A model generated the notes under the pieces. It saw nothing but the letters and a program-made list of their open reading frames with translations. It did no database searches and was not told the DNA's origin. This document shows positions 23,963 through 33,871 of a stretch of 64,000 nt of DNA, piece after piece (the first letter of the stretch is position 1; every line of letters starts with the position of its first letter). The stretch is from positions 1,817,481 to 1,881,480 of the forward strand of contig MU004232.1 in the NCBI GenBank assembly GCA_010405405.1. Reading direction: 5' to 3'. This stretch comes from Microthyrium microscopicum (Eukaryota; Ascomycota; Dothideomycetes; Microthyriales; Microthyriaceae). The translations under genes and the position numbers were made by a program.

Positions 23963-24859
23963 ATGAACCTTCGATACGCATTTAGTGCTTTAGTCATCGG
24001 CGTCCTATTCTTGGCTATATCAGTGGTCAGCCAAGAGACTCCTGTAACGGTCATTACACCTGACTCAGATAACAATTTTTTCATTGAACCTCCTGCCAAT
24101 GTATCTTCTCACCAGGATTACTCGAGTAACCCAGTGTATACATTAGGACAGACGCTCGATATACAATGGATTACGGATATACCTTCTTTGCAATTTGACC
24201 TCTATCAAGGAAACCAGACCGTGAACGTCACGGTTCAACACCTTTTTGGCCCTACTACAATTTCCCCTGGAGCAACTAACGGTATGTCAGTCGGTTTCCA
24301 AAATGGAACCAGTACATGGAGCGTCGCCTTGACACCAAGCTTTGTGCTAAACGCAAAGATCGGCAATGTTTTCTTCATGGCAGCACTTAATGCAGGCAAT
24401 CAAGTTGGTTTTGCATCCCGTTATTTCAACATTACAGATCCCAATGCCACTTCATCGTCAGTGACATCCGCGCCGACTACGAGCAAAACTTCCGATACTA
24501 CTCCAACCAACACACCACAGCCTTCACTCAAGCCATCCATCGGTGGAGGAAGCATCGCTGGTATCGTTGTAGCTGCGCTGGGGGGCACATTTGCTTGTCT
24601 AGTAGTTGCGCGGCTACTGTGGAGAAAACGCAGACTTGGCCGACAACCGCCCGAGAAGGAGCCCGAAGATGCGACATGGCAGAAAACGGAACTGGATGCA
24701 AAGTCAAAGGATCCTTATGAGTTGAATGGCACGGCTGTAGCAGAGTTGCCAGGTACTTCTCAGCTGGCTGAGCTACATTCTGAGCCTGCTGAGCTGCCAG
24801 CCGAAGAAGGGCAACGCCTTGCAAGAAGATCGGAAGAAAGTGCGGCTTCTATAACGTGA
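23963..24859 (+). CDS. Secreted/type I membrane glycoprotein with Ser/Thr-rich stalk
   Basis: This is a single-exon gene of 298 aa. I chose the ATG at 23,963 because it begins a clean signal peptide (hydrophobic residues 8-23, likely cut after VVSQ). An in-frame ATG farther upstream would bury it. The ectodomain (about 25-160) has six N-glycosylation sequons and a beta-rich look (QTLDIQWIT, FDLYQGNQ, ASRYFNIT) like small Ig-like or Kre9/KNH-type fungal wall domains. It is followed by a Ser/Thr/Pro-rich stalk (162-192), one membrane helix (about 197-217), a positive stop RKRR and an acidic cytoplasmic tail of about 75 residues. The architecture matches fungal cell-surface sensors or wall-anchored receptors. 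No ligand or pathway can be named. Confidence 0.8.
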   Translation: MNLRYAFSALVIGVLFLAISVVSQETPVTVITPDSDNNFFIEPPANVSSHQDYSSNPVYTLGQTLDIQWITDIPSLQFDLYQGNQTVNVTVQHLFGPTTISPGATNGMSVGFQNGTSTWSVALTPSFVLNAKIGNVFFMAALNAGNQVGFASRYFNITDPNATSSSVTSAPTTSKTSDTTPTNTPQPSLKPSIGGGSIAGIVVAALGGTFACLVVARLLWRKRRLGRQPPEKEPEDATWQKTELDAKSKDPYELNGTAVAELPGTSQLAELHSEPAELPAEEGQRLARRSEESAASIT

Positions 24860-25303
24860 CTAGTGTGAAATGTTTGGAGATATATCTTCATTCTTCCAGA
24901 GGCAGTCTTGGATCAATTCCTGTTTGATAAAAGTAATAAGTTATTGTTTGACGACAGGATCACTACTTGGATTACGGGAAAATTATTCTAACGACCAACC
25001 GTTCATGGAATTTGCGCTCACGACTTTGCAAAGGAACTTGATCATTGAGAATACCATCTGATCTGAAAGCAACCATCAAGTTCTGATTCTGTTCGTCGAA
25101 CAGAGCTACACCACTTCGGAAATTGATCAGCCCTGGCCGACGACCCACCAACTTTGCCTCGACTTCTGCTGGCTTCCTTTACAAAAAGCAGCATTTATCT
25201 TGGATCTATGTTCACAATCAACTGCTGTGCTATTCCATAAATCCACTGTTCTAATCAACCGATCATACGCCTGAGACTCACTCAAAAGGCCCAAGAGCTC
25301 AGA
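24860..25303. other. Intergenic, no supported gene
   Basis: A 444-bp gap between two plus-strand genes. It holds the 3' flank of the glycoprotein gene and the promoter of the M20 gene. Nothing else was recognised. Confidence 0.6.
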
Positions 25304-26950
25304 ATGGAGTTGCTTTCTCTGATCATCAAAAGCATCCAAACTCACAGAGATGGAATAAAGAAGATAAACGATACGGTAGACTTCTCCTATATTTGCAACT
25401 TAGAATACGACATGCTGACAGTAGCTTGAGAATAGATCTGGAGCAACCCACAATTGGCGTGGCATGAAACAATAGCTCATGACACCATCTGCGACTTCTT
25501 CGATGATTTAGAATCCGACTACACGGTACACAGGCATGCATACGGGATAGAGACAAGCTTCTTGATCCAAGCAAGCACACTAGCTGATCCTCCTGGTCTG
25601 TCACTTCCGCAAAACGACAGCTCAAAAATCATTGTCTTCAACGCGGAATATGACGCTCTCCCAAGTATGGTTCCAGATCCAGACTCCAAGCCTCCCCAAC
25701 TCAAGCCCGCCCATGCCTGTGGCCACAACCTCATCGCCTCCGCATCAATCGCAGCCTTCATCGCCTGCTGGCAAGCCCTCAAATCGACTAAACAGCCCGG
25801 CACTATACGACTGCTCGGAACACCCGCCGAAGAAAGCGGCGGCGGTAAAATCAGACTCCTCAAAGCAAGTGCCTACCTCAACATCAACGCCTGTCTCATG
25901 GCCCATCCACTCCCACTATCTCAAGACGCGAGCATCAAAGCACTGGCATTTACCACGACTCTCGCATCGCAGGGAATCACCGCCGAGTTCCACGGAGTCG
26001 ATGCCCATGCCGGAATGGCTCCCTGGGACGGCAAAAATGCACTCGACGCCTTGGTCAACTCCTACGTGGGTATATCCGCGCTGCGACAGCAATTGAAGCC
26101 AACAAACAGAGTGTCAGGCATAATCACAAACGGCGGAAGTGCTGCTAATGTTATACCGGCGTATACCAGAGCGAAATACGGCATCAGGGCGGAAACGAGA
26201 AAGGAATTGGATGAGTTGAGGAAGAAGGTCAGGCGGTGCTTTGAGGCTGGTAGTGAGGCGGCGGGTTGTACTGTTGATGTCGATGAGTGAGTTTATATCC
26301 TTTTAGTTGTTGAAGTCTGATTACTTTCACGGCTACAGATAGGTTGAACGATACTGATGTTTTCCTAGTACGCATATCGCTTACTGGGATATGATCTCCA
26401 ATAGTCACCTGTGTCATGGCTTTACAGATCGTATGAATCAGTTCGGGATCAAGACTGTATACCGCATTCCTGAGATCACAGATCATCCCGGTGCCGCTTC
26501 CGATCAAGGTAAGAATATCATCCGATAGAAACACGGAGATATTCCAACTTAGAACTTCCAGGCAACGTATCTCATTTCTGTCCGGCCATGCAGGCGGCAT
26601 GCTTCATTGACAGTAAAGGAGCTGTCAATCATACGCCTGGCTTTGCGGAGGCAGCTGGCACCGAAGATTCTTTTGATCGATCATTGGACTGTGCAAAGGG
26701 GTTGGCAGCAGTGGGATTCGATGTACTGACTGATAGGATGTTTGGCGCTGCGATCAAGGACGGGTATATGCTGGATATTGCGCGCAAGGCAGAGGTGGTT
26801 ACTGGGGATTCTGGAAAGGAAATACCAAGTGGAGAGGAGATTGATAGATTGATTCGATGTCATTCGCACTCTGTGGCACATTTGCTGAAGCCAGGGATGA
26901 AGAAAGAGGAGATTATGGGAGTGTTGATGGCAACGGATGCGCTGTTTTAA
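25304..26950 (+). CDS. M20-family amidohydrolase / peptidase M20D (ACY1L2-like)
   Basis: Four exons (25,304-25,375; 25,436-26,286; 26,369-26,508; 26,562-26,950) give 483 aa. The family hydrolyses N-acyl amino acids or dipeptides with metal ions. Visible signatures are IWSNPQLAWHE (about 25-35), the metal-site segments AEYDALPSM (Asp97) and ACGHN (His121), the catalytic PAEESGGG (Glu156-157), a dimerisation domain (GVDAHAGMAPWDGKNALDA) and the second-domain segments HPGAASDQGNVS and HTPGFAEAAGTED. An in-frame stop lies just upstream of the chosen ATG. After the usual family end (about residue 410) there is an extra tail of some 70 residues (MFGAAIKDGYMLD to the C terminus) with no recognisable domain. 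Splice phases are consistent throughout. The substrate cannot be told from sequence. Confidence 0.9.
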
Positions 26951-27307
26951 CAGAAAGAAACTAGCATTGCATCTCGGTGAGTTGGTGACTGCATAAACTT
27001 GTCTACTTGTTATGAAAGTTCTGTTTTTCAATCAATGCCAGACGATGTCAACACCTGTTGCTCATGAATAGTTGGATTGGACCACTATAAGTGAGCCTAC
27101 ATAAACCCCCCAACACCAGCAAGCAACCCAGCCTCAGCCCACTTCAATCGTGGCAAGGATACAGCAAGATCAAGAAACAAAGTTCTCGTATGTAGTAGTC
27201 ATAACAACTACTTCTAATCATAGGGAATTCGTAGCATAAACATACAAAAGTTACATTCAATCATCATCAGTGTTGCCATCCAGCATCATCGCGCGTCGCG
27301 AACACAA
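26951..27307. other. Convergent intergenic region
   Basis: Shared 3' flank of the M20 gene (plus) and the small hydrophilic-protein gene (minus). AT-rich patches suit polyadenylation signals. Nothing else was seen. Confidence 0.6.
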
Positions 27308-27890
27308 TTATTTCGTGTCCTTGGTGACCTTATCCACCATATGCCAGCCCTACAGATATCAAATTAGCATCGTCATCTTCTTCACCAAAAGAGGTGTTTG
27401 AATTACCTTTTCCTTGAGCTTGTCAAAGTACGCCTTGTCGCGCTCGCCCGCGCCATGCACGTGGCCGTCGCGCGAATTGGGCGTCGAGTAGATACTGCCC
27501 TTGCGCTTCTGGAACTGCGATGGTGGCACCTTGGATGCATCTAGCGTGTCTTTATATCAGCACGTGGTTCACTGCAAACGTGGGTAGGTTGGGCTGGTTG
27601 TTAGCTTACCCCATTCGCGGCTTTCGCGGCGGCCTGTGGTGGGTGAGCCTTCGCCTTCGCCGGGAGGCATGGCCATGTCGTCGGAGCCGGCGATTTTGGA
27701 AGAGTCGAAGTCATTGCCTTCGCGTTGGGCGGCAAATGGATCGGTGGTGGGTTTGGTGGTGTTCTCTGGAGTTTGTTAGTTTTGCGCGTTTGTTTGGGGG
27801 CGCGAGGTTGTGGAATGGATGGTTTGTATGGGTGAGGGAGAGGTACGTACCGGTCGACGAATCGACAAGCTGTGTGGTCTCAGAAGCCAT
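27308..27890 (-). CDS. Small conserved fungal hydrophilic protein, 123 aa
   Basis: Four exons (27,890-27,851; 27,765-27,610; 27,540-27,407; 27,349-27,308) join in frame to 123 aa. The conserved core is PPSQFQKRKGSIYSTPNSRDGHV, followed by KAYFDKLKEKGW. I know this pattern from many unnamed filamentous-fungal proteins with a QKR-x-GSIY-x-TP-x-SRDGH signature. The N-terminal half is acidic, Gly/Pro-rich and probably disordered (MAMPPGEGEGSPTTGRRESREW). No signal peptide, membrane segment or catalytic motif is present, and the function is unknown. All introns have GT-AG ends with GTACGT, GTAAGC and GTAATT donors. The longest open frame here starts upstream and misses the splicing. Confidence 0.82.
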
Positions 27891-28227
27891 ATTGGCGACG
27901 GGTTTGATGTAGTAGACGGATGTGGATCGTGGTCGTAATATCAATTGGTGTTGATGTGTAATTTGTAGATAGATGGAGAAGGCTGAGAATTATGGGGAAA
28001 GTAGGAGTCGCAGATGGTGAAGCAAGGCGGGGCACAGACTTTATAGATATAACAATGACGGGCTTATAGAGGCGAAAAGGTGCGATACGTCAGATAAGGC
28101 AGCATGGGCAAGCAGATTCTCACCAGATCAGATTGTCTTTTTGCTTGCTTGGGGTTGGGCGTGACTGCCTCATCAGTCATCTCTCTCGCCAGTCGCTCTT
28201 TCCGCTCAACTTACTCTACTCATCTAC
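27891..28227. other. Intergenic, no supported gene
   Basis: Promoter side of the small-protein gene, ending at the left terminal repeat of the 433-bp element. Nothing else was recognised. Confidence 0.6.
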
Positions 28228-28269
28228 GGCGATCGGGGACACCTCAACGAGGAGGACACCTCAGCAAGG
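28228..28269 (+). repeat. Left terminal inverted repeat of the 433-bp element
   Basis: 42 bp, inverted match to 28,619-28,660 with two differences, both transitions (C/T and G/A). Confidence 0.92.
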
Positions 28270-28618
28270 AATTAATTATAACTCAACCATAAATAGATAA
28301 TATCTTCTAAAAAGCTTATGGTAGTTAGTTATAGAGTTAAAGTATCTAGTTACTAAATTTTAAAAAATTTAAACTAAAGGAAACTTCCTTTATAAGGGTA
28401 CGAAGAAAAGATATAAAGAGTAAAGCCTTTATAACTCTATAGCCTATAACTAAATCTTTTTAAAATTTAGATATACTTTAGAGTAAATACCTTTCTATCT
28501 ATAGATAGAATTTTGTATTCTTTTATCATAAGATAATAGAATAATATTATATTTTGTATACAAAATTGGCAAAGATATAGAATAATATTAGTCTATGCGT
28601 AGAGGATTTAGCTGAAGC

Positions 28619-28660
28619 CCTTGTTAAGGTGTCCTCCTCGTTGAGGTGTCCCCGATCGCC
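28619..28660 (-). repeat. Right terminal inverted repeat of the 433-bp element
   Basis: 42 bp, inverted match to 28,228-28,269. Followed by TACGGCGATCG, which repeats the sequence at the left junction. Confidence 0.92.
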
Positions 28661-30403
28661 TACGGCGATCGTGTTGTTAACCGATGAGTAGGCAGTTGCG
28701 CTCTATGGTTGGCGGGAAGGAGCGAAAGGCTGAATTATGACGTTAATGCAGCGAATATCCCTGTCAAGCCTTGTCTAGACCATCGCCAAGGTCACGACTA
28801 AAATGCACCTGCGTCTCTCGTGTTCTACGATGACGATATCAGACGCATTGTAACAATATCTTGCTCATACAAAGGCCCCCGATTCTACCAGGTCCCTCTG
28901 CGGAGTAAAAGTCATCAACCATCATGCCAATCACCATCATTCCACTACCTGGTATCACTTCAACCCAACTCCACAGCGTCCCACAACATCAATCACTATA
29001 AGGGGCCCTGCCGATCTCCAATCAAGCATTTTGCTTATCTTTCTACGAGGACTGGACAAACTGGCACCAAATATGCAGCTTTTGTACACCAATGCGGGTA
29101 CTACGCAAGCCCGCGACCGCAAACATCAAATGCACTCCCAGCTGTAATCGACTCTGAGCCAAGGGAGGCTGTGTTCAAAAGTTTTCTGCGTGTCCAAGCA
29201 TCGTCTCGCAGGCTGCCCATGTGCGCGCTGCATGCATCCAATCATCTTGGGTAGAGAAGGGAGGGCTTTTACGTCAACGATGGGATCTGCATGAGTATAA
29301 ATGATTAGATGTTGAACAACTTCTCAACGTGTAAGGATTATCACGAGATACCTTGCGAAGTATAGGTGAGCTGTACCTGTTAGACTGATAAAAGAATAGA
29401 AGAAGATGCAGTTGGACAACTACAGAGCCCCAAACTCCACAGAACAGGAATAATAGTCTCGCTATCATCTGGGACCCGGTGGTTTGGTTCGGCTCCCAGA
29501 TCCATCTGATCTTACACATGCTACCGTAGGGGACTATCCACTTCGAGAAAGCTTGCCAAAGCTCCTCCATAAAGTAGTTATATTCCGCACTAGATATTCG
29601 GAGCAGGCAGAAGTCGGAGCCTCCTTTTCTCATCTACGGTCGCGAGATCACTAGTTTCTCATAGTTCATCGGGGCATTGATTGTGATAGCTCAGGAGGCT
29701 ACAGTTGTACGCGTTATTAGGAGTCATTCATGTTGAGTGAACTGCCGTAGATATCCGCACGGCATCCAAGGCTGACACGCATTTTGGGTATGCGGCTGGA
29801 AAGAGTAGTTGTAGGCGAAAGATATCAAAAGTATGTTTGATTTTACTCTAGGAAGGATATGTTTCTTGGCTGTTGAACGGTGCCGGCGATGAAGGATATG
29901 TAGCAAAGAGCTCTTGAAGCGCATATGGGACATGAATGCCGATCTGATGCAGGCAGTAGCTCGAATGAAATGATGTCAGATAGTAGTTGAATGAAGAGGT
30001 ATTGCTTGATTCTTAATAGTTCTCACATCCAGCCCAACCCAGGTCCCAGCCATCCATCCATCATCCACACTTAACTGTCATACAAGAAACAAGTTTACGA
30101 CATAGGAGAAACACCCAGGCAAAGAGCCTCTACTACCATCAAAACAACACAACATCTGTCACAACTCCTCGCCTGCAAAGCACATCGATCGCGGGTTGGA
30201 GAACAGTGAATAACAAAGAAAGGCAAAAGAATATACAGCTGAAAAAGAAAATCAAGGCAAGCAATGCTTCCCTGAGGAAAAGGGGAAAGAAGAAACGCCT
30301 GGCAAATGCTGAGATTTTGATCCCCTCCCGCCCCATCATAGTTGACAAACGAAATATAACCAAAAACAACACAGAATACACGCTCATACGTGGGTGAGCG
30401 GTT
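28661..30403. other. Gene-poor stretch, about 1.7 kb
   Basis: Open frames on both strands reach 144 and 119 codons (28,820-29,254 plus; 29,274-29,633 minus), but neither shows a domain, sensible start context or splice extension. The right end holds the 3' flank of syf1. No RNA gene or further repeat was recognised. Confidence 0.55.
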
Positions 30404-32914
30404 TTATAGATCGTCAAGATCCACATCGATAGCGTCTGGATTCGCGGGCAGATTTTCTTTGCCAGAGTCTTCAGGCTTGTTGCCGCCTACGTTGCCAGCA
30501 CTGACGAAGCCAACGGGTGCGCGAGCCGCACGCTCGAGGGCGGCCATTGCGTCGATTTCTCCATCGAGTGTTTCACCGTCTGCTGTCTGCGCTTGCTGCT
30601 TGCTGCGCGCAATGGCCTGGGAGGCAATGAAGTTGACATCAGTACTACAAAACATGTTAGTATATTTTTGACAGAGGAAGTGGGAAGGAGGGACATACTT
30701 GTATTGAGCCTGCACGCTCCGCTTGATACGCAGCATCTCTTTGAAGGTATCCTCGTTACCGTGCTGCACCTCAAACGACTCCCACTTGGTCCAGAATTCT
30801 GGGTTCGTACGCGGATCGCAGAACTGACTTGCATGTCCCATGATCGCGCGGGCACGATCAATCTCGCCAAGGCGACGCTCCATGTCTGCAAACTTGAGAC
30901 ACATCTCCTTAGCTTCCTTGTCAGGCAGTGCAGCGATGGCACGCTCGTAGATGTGGCGAGTAGACGTGAGGCCAAAGTTTGACGCCGACTTAGTGATGTA
31001 GTACTGGAACATGTCCATGCGGTCTTCATCGGCAACATCGCGCGTGGCACGTTCGTAGATACGCATGGCGTGGCGAGCGAGGCCGCGCTCTTCCTCAAGC
31101 TCGCCATACATGAGGTAGATGACTTTAGCGAACTTGGCAGGGCAGTTTTCGAGAGCTTGTTCGAAAAGATCGCGCAGGCGTTCCATGCCAATGCGGCGCT
31201 CGACGGCTTTGCTCAGGTAGAGATTCCAGAGCTCAAAGGCAACAGGGTAGCTGAAGAGTTCGAGACCGCGTTCATAGATCTTGAATGATTCTTCGTAATA
31301 CTTCTGCTCCTCCATAAGGTTGGCGTAGTTGACGATGGTTTGCGGCGTTGCTATCCGTAGCTCGAATATCCGTTCGTAAATTCTCTTGGTATCTTCAAGG
31401 GTGCCCACGCTTTCTACCAGATCGACATAAAAGCTCCACAGTTTCCAGGATTTGTGTACTCGTTGTTGAGGTGATAGAGTCTCGTCAAAGTAGTCAATAT
31501 TGGATCGTTTTGGAGCCTGTGTTGCTTTTGCCATTATGTCCATAGCCTTTTCGAAATTGTCATTCCGTAGTTCCATCTCTGCCCAAGCACACCACATTTC
31601 GGCGAGTTCGTTGACGGTCTTGAAAGGCACCTTGACAGCTTTTTCCATGATAACCCGAGCAGTCCGTAGATCTCCACCATTCTCATAGACCTTGGCGTAG
31701 CTGTCCCAAAGCGCATGAAATTGCCCAGAAGCTTTCTTTGGATGTATGGCGGCAATGGCATCGGTGTAAGTTTGTACGATTTCTTTCTTGTTCTCTCCCC
31801 AGAGAACAATCCGCTTCTCCCATTCGGTGACGTTGTTTGGATTTTGCCGTAGTAATACATCGTTGACAAGAAATGGACGGCGATCCATGAGTTGTTCAAA
31901 TCGCATCAATCGAATATCCAGATCCAAGTCTGCTTCTTCATCTTGCTTTCCTTTGTTGGATCGAGCGGCGGCTTGATCCATCTTGACACCAATGAGTGCC
32001 TCTTCTGCCTCTGCATAGGCATCAAAAACGATTGTGAAATCACGAACTGTCATGACAGTGGTGATGCCTTCTTCAAACACGTCCCGCGCTTTTTCGTAAT
32101 CTCCTCGATTAATCCAGTAACGAGCCAAGCCCACCCAGAGAATTCCTCGTTGATCTGAAAATTGTTCGATGCCACTTCTCACTATCTTGTCGACATCGAT
32201 TCCGGCATCTTCCCCAGTCTCGACTTCCTTGGCATGGTCGATGAGTAGTTCCAGCATTTCGGTCCAGAACTGAAATGGTCCTTTGGCTTCCTTGCTCTTG
32301 AATTTTGGATTGTTCAAAATATTCATGTACTGCTTGATAGCTTCCGTGTATTTTCTCATATCCACGAGAAGTTCAATAAAGTCTTCCGCGTGCTCAGGAT
32401 GAATTTGCATGTACCGCCGCCATATCTTTACAGCAGTCTCCCCCGAAGCCGAATTGGCAAAGGGTCGATAGAGTGCCCATATGCGATTGTGTTGTGTAAT
32501 TGGCAACGCCCTCAACGCACGATCAAACGTGCGTCTCGTTGTAGTAACCAGTGGTTGTTGCATGAGAAATGTAAGGTACATTTCCCAGACTTTTGGCATC
32601 TTGTTGAGCAAAACCAGAGCGCGCTCAAACAGCGAATTGACCTTGACAAAATGTGCAGCATATTTGGCAGGATTCTTGCTCTTCAAATGCTCAGTGCGGA
32701 GTTCCAAATACATCTTCCACAGTTTATAGCTTCGCGGTAGCATGGTGACGGCGCGTTCGAGTACAAAAGCCTGTTGTAGTACACTGCCATGCTTGCGCTT
32801 GAACGCAGCATATTCCAACCATGGCTTGATATTTCCGGGGCTGCGCATCACATCCTGCTCGTAGACGGCATCGCTGTCGGATATAAGATACAGGTCGGGG
32901 TGACGGGTGGCCAT
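30404..32914 (-). CDS. syf1: Pre-mRNA-splicing factor Syf1 (XAB2 homologue), HAT-repeat protein
   Basis: Two exons (32,914-30,699; 30,644-30,404) give 818 aa. Syf1 is a scaffold of the Prp19/NineTeen complex in the spliceosome. The protein starts DLYLISDSDAVYEQDVMRSPGNIKPWLEY, the family's first HAT repeat, and continues as tandem HAT (half-a-TPR) helices such as RAVTMLPRSYKLWKMYLEL and IYERGLELFSYPVAFELWNLYL through to about residue 740, then an acidic tail ending DVDLDDL. I prefer the ATG at 32,914 because it has a near-ideal context (CCACCATGG) and orthologues begin close to DLYL. An in-frame ATG at 33,019 would add 35 unconserved residues. The 54-nt intron has GTATGT and TTTGTAG ends. It restores the conserved QAQYNTDVNFIASQA, but it is a multiple of three and stop-free. 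Confidence 0.94.
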   Translation of the reverse strand: MATRHPDLYLISDSDAVYEQDVMRSPGNIKPWLEYAAFKRKHGSVLQQAFVLERAVTMLPRSYKLWKMYLELRTEHLKSKNPAKYAAHFVKVNSLFERALVLLNKMPKVWEMYLTFLMQQPLVTTTRRTFDRALRALPITQHNRIWALYRPFANSASGETAVKIWRRYMQIHPEHAEDFIELLVDMRKYTEAIKQYMNILNNPKFKSKEAKGPFQFWTEMLELLIDHAKEVETGEDAGIDVDKIVRSGIEQFSDQRGILWVGLARYWINRGDYEKARDVFEEGITTVMTVRDFTIVFDAYAEAEEALIGVKMDQAAARSNKGKQDEEADLDLDIRLMRFEQLMDRRPFLVNDVLLRQNPNNVTEWEKRIVLWGENKKEIVQTYTDAIAAIHPKKASGQFHALWDSYAKVYENGGDLRTARVIMEKAVKVPFKTVNELAEMWCAWAEMELRNDNFEKAMDIMAKATQAPKRSNIDYFDETLSPQQRVHKSWKLWSFYVDLVESVGTLEDTKRIYERIFELRIATPQTIVNYANLMEEQKYYEESFKIYERGLELFSYPVAFELWNLYLSKAVERRIGMERLRDLFEQALENCPAKFAKVIYLMYGELEEERGLARHAMRIYERATRDVADEDRMDMFQYYITKSASNFGLTSTRHIYERAIAALPDKEAKEMCLKFADMERRLGEIDRARAIMGHASQFCDPRTNPEFWTKWESFEVQHGNEDTFKEMLRIKRSVQAQYKYVPPSHFLCQKYTNMFCSTDVNFIASQAIARSKQQAQTADGETLDGEIDAMAALERAARAPVGFVSAGNVGGNKPEDSGKENLPANPDAIDVDLDDL

Positions 32915-33440
32915 GGTGGATGAGCGAGTGGTAGAAGCTTTTTGTTTGGGCATGGACTTCAGGGCGGAGGAGCGAGAAGGAGGAACGAGGGGCCTCGCCA
33001 CGAGAAGGTCGCCGGGCATCGCTTAGCGACGCGGCAGACTACCGAAGACAAGCCGTGGTGAGATGAGAGAGGACGGAGGAGAAGGGAGAGAAAGATGGCG
33101 GAGAGGATGGTGGAGGATTGAGGTGAAGTAAAAAGTTCGAGGATAGGTGAGGGAGCAGAAGTGGTGAGAAAACGGAGTAGACGGCAGGCGCTACGGTTGG
33201 CGCATGCTGAAAAACGTTGAGAGATCTTTTTCGTACGATTGGTCTAAGCTGTTTTGGGTTCTAGGTTTCTAGCTTCAGCATGACATTGGTCTTTGGTTGG
33301 CTGCGAGTGAAGAAATTGAGCTAGTCTGTGCTGTTCACTAGCCAAGAAAAGACTGGCGCTGTAACTTACAGCGTGTGAACCAGTCCAGGCAGAAAGAGGA
33401 AAAGCTCGGTCAGACCACTCCTTCCTTTCTCAGACCTGTA
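32915..33440. other. syf1 side of the syf1/vma8 divergent promoter
   Basis: Purine-rich leader and promoter of syf1 up to the left end of the small inverted-repeat element. No motif was assigned. Confidence 0.6.
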
Positions 33441-33669
33441 CCGTAGCTTTCGCATCAAATGCAGGATTAATTAACCGCTTTTGGCAATCCCAAATTTGGG
33501 ATGACCAATATCTTTCACCAATGATAAGTAGAGGATTAATTTCACGTGTGAACAAAAGCTAGCGCTAGGTAGGGTCCCCTAGGGTCCCCTAAAATTACTG
33601 AGTAGTAAGCCCAAATTTGGGATTGCCAAAAGCGGTTAATTAATCCTGCATTTGATGCGAAAGCTACGG
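33441..33669. mobile_element. 229-bp MITE with 60-bp perfect terminal inverted repeats (Tc1/mariner-like)
   Basis: The ends 33,441-33,500 and 33,610-33,669 are perfect inverted copies starting CCGTAGCTTTCGCATC and ending in the self-complementary CCCAAATTTGGG. A TA dinucleotide flanks each side, as produced by Tc1/mariner and pogo/Fot-type transposases, so with the TA the arms extend to 62 bp. The 109-bp centre has no coding potential and contains two direct copies of TAGGGTCCCC. It lies between the divergent genes syf1 and vma8, about 200 bp from the vma8 start, so it has become part of their shared promoter. The perfect arms suggest a recent insertion or gene conversion. Confidence 0.9.
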
Positions 33670-33871
33670 TAGCTGGACCATGCCTTCCGTGGGCGAGAGC
33701 TCTTTCTCGTCTTGCAGATTGCAGCTTTGATGAACCAGAGAGGGGTCCCATCAATTACTACCCTCTGTCTTATCTTAAGCCCGCAACAAGCTCAATATAG
33801 TTCTTTCCAGCTTGATCTCTCCCGAAATACACTGCCAATAAGCAAGTCTTTCACTCGCTCAATAATTCACC

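Larger units (their letters stand above)
28228..28660. mobile_element. 433-bp MITE-like element with 42-bp terminal inverted repeats
   Basis: The two ends (28,228-28,269 and 28,619-28,660) are inverted copies matching at 40 of 42 positions and starting GGCGATCGGGGACACC. Each end contains a doubled GGACACCT motif. A 3-bp TAC flanks both sides (28,225-28,227 and 28,661-28,663), which would fit a PIF/Harbinger-type 3-bp duplication. The right TAC is followed by GGCGATCG, which also begins the element, so an 11-bp duplication TACGGCGATCG is an alternative reading. The interior is AT-rich with no coding potential, in contrast to the GC-rich ends, as if RIP had acted on it. It is non-autonomous, and its autonomous parent is not in this window. 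Confidence 0.85.

Noticed and set aside
28820-29254. 144-codon plus-strand frame
   Set aside because: Low-complexity-free but without any recognisable fold or family pattern; overlaps other shadow frames; gene-poor stretch.
29274-29633. 119-codon minus-strand frame with a hydrophobic segment
   Set aside because: No signal peptide at the start, no family resemblance, no splice partners.
33019-33019. Upstream ATG as the start of Syf1
   Set aside because: Adds 35 unconserved residues; the ATG at 32,914 has a far better context and matches where orthologues begin.
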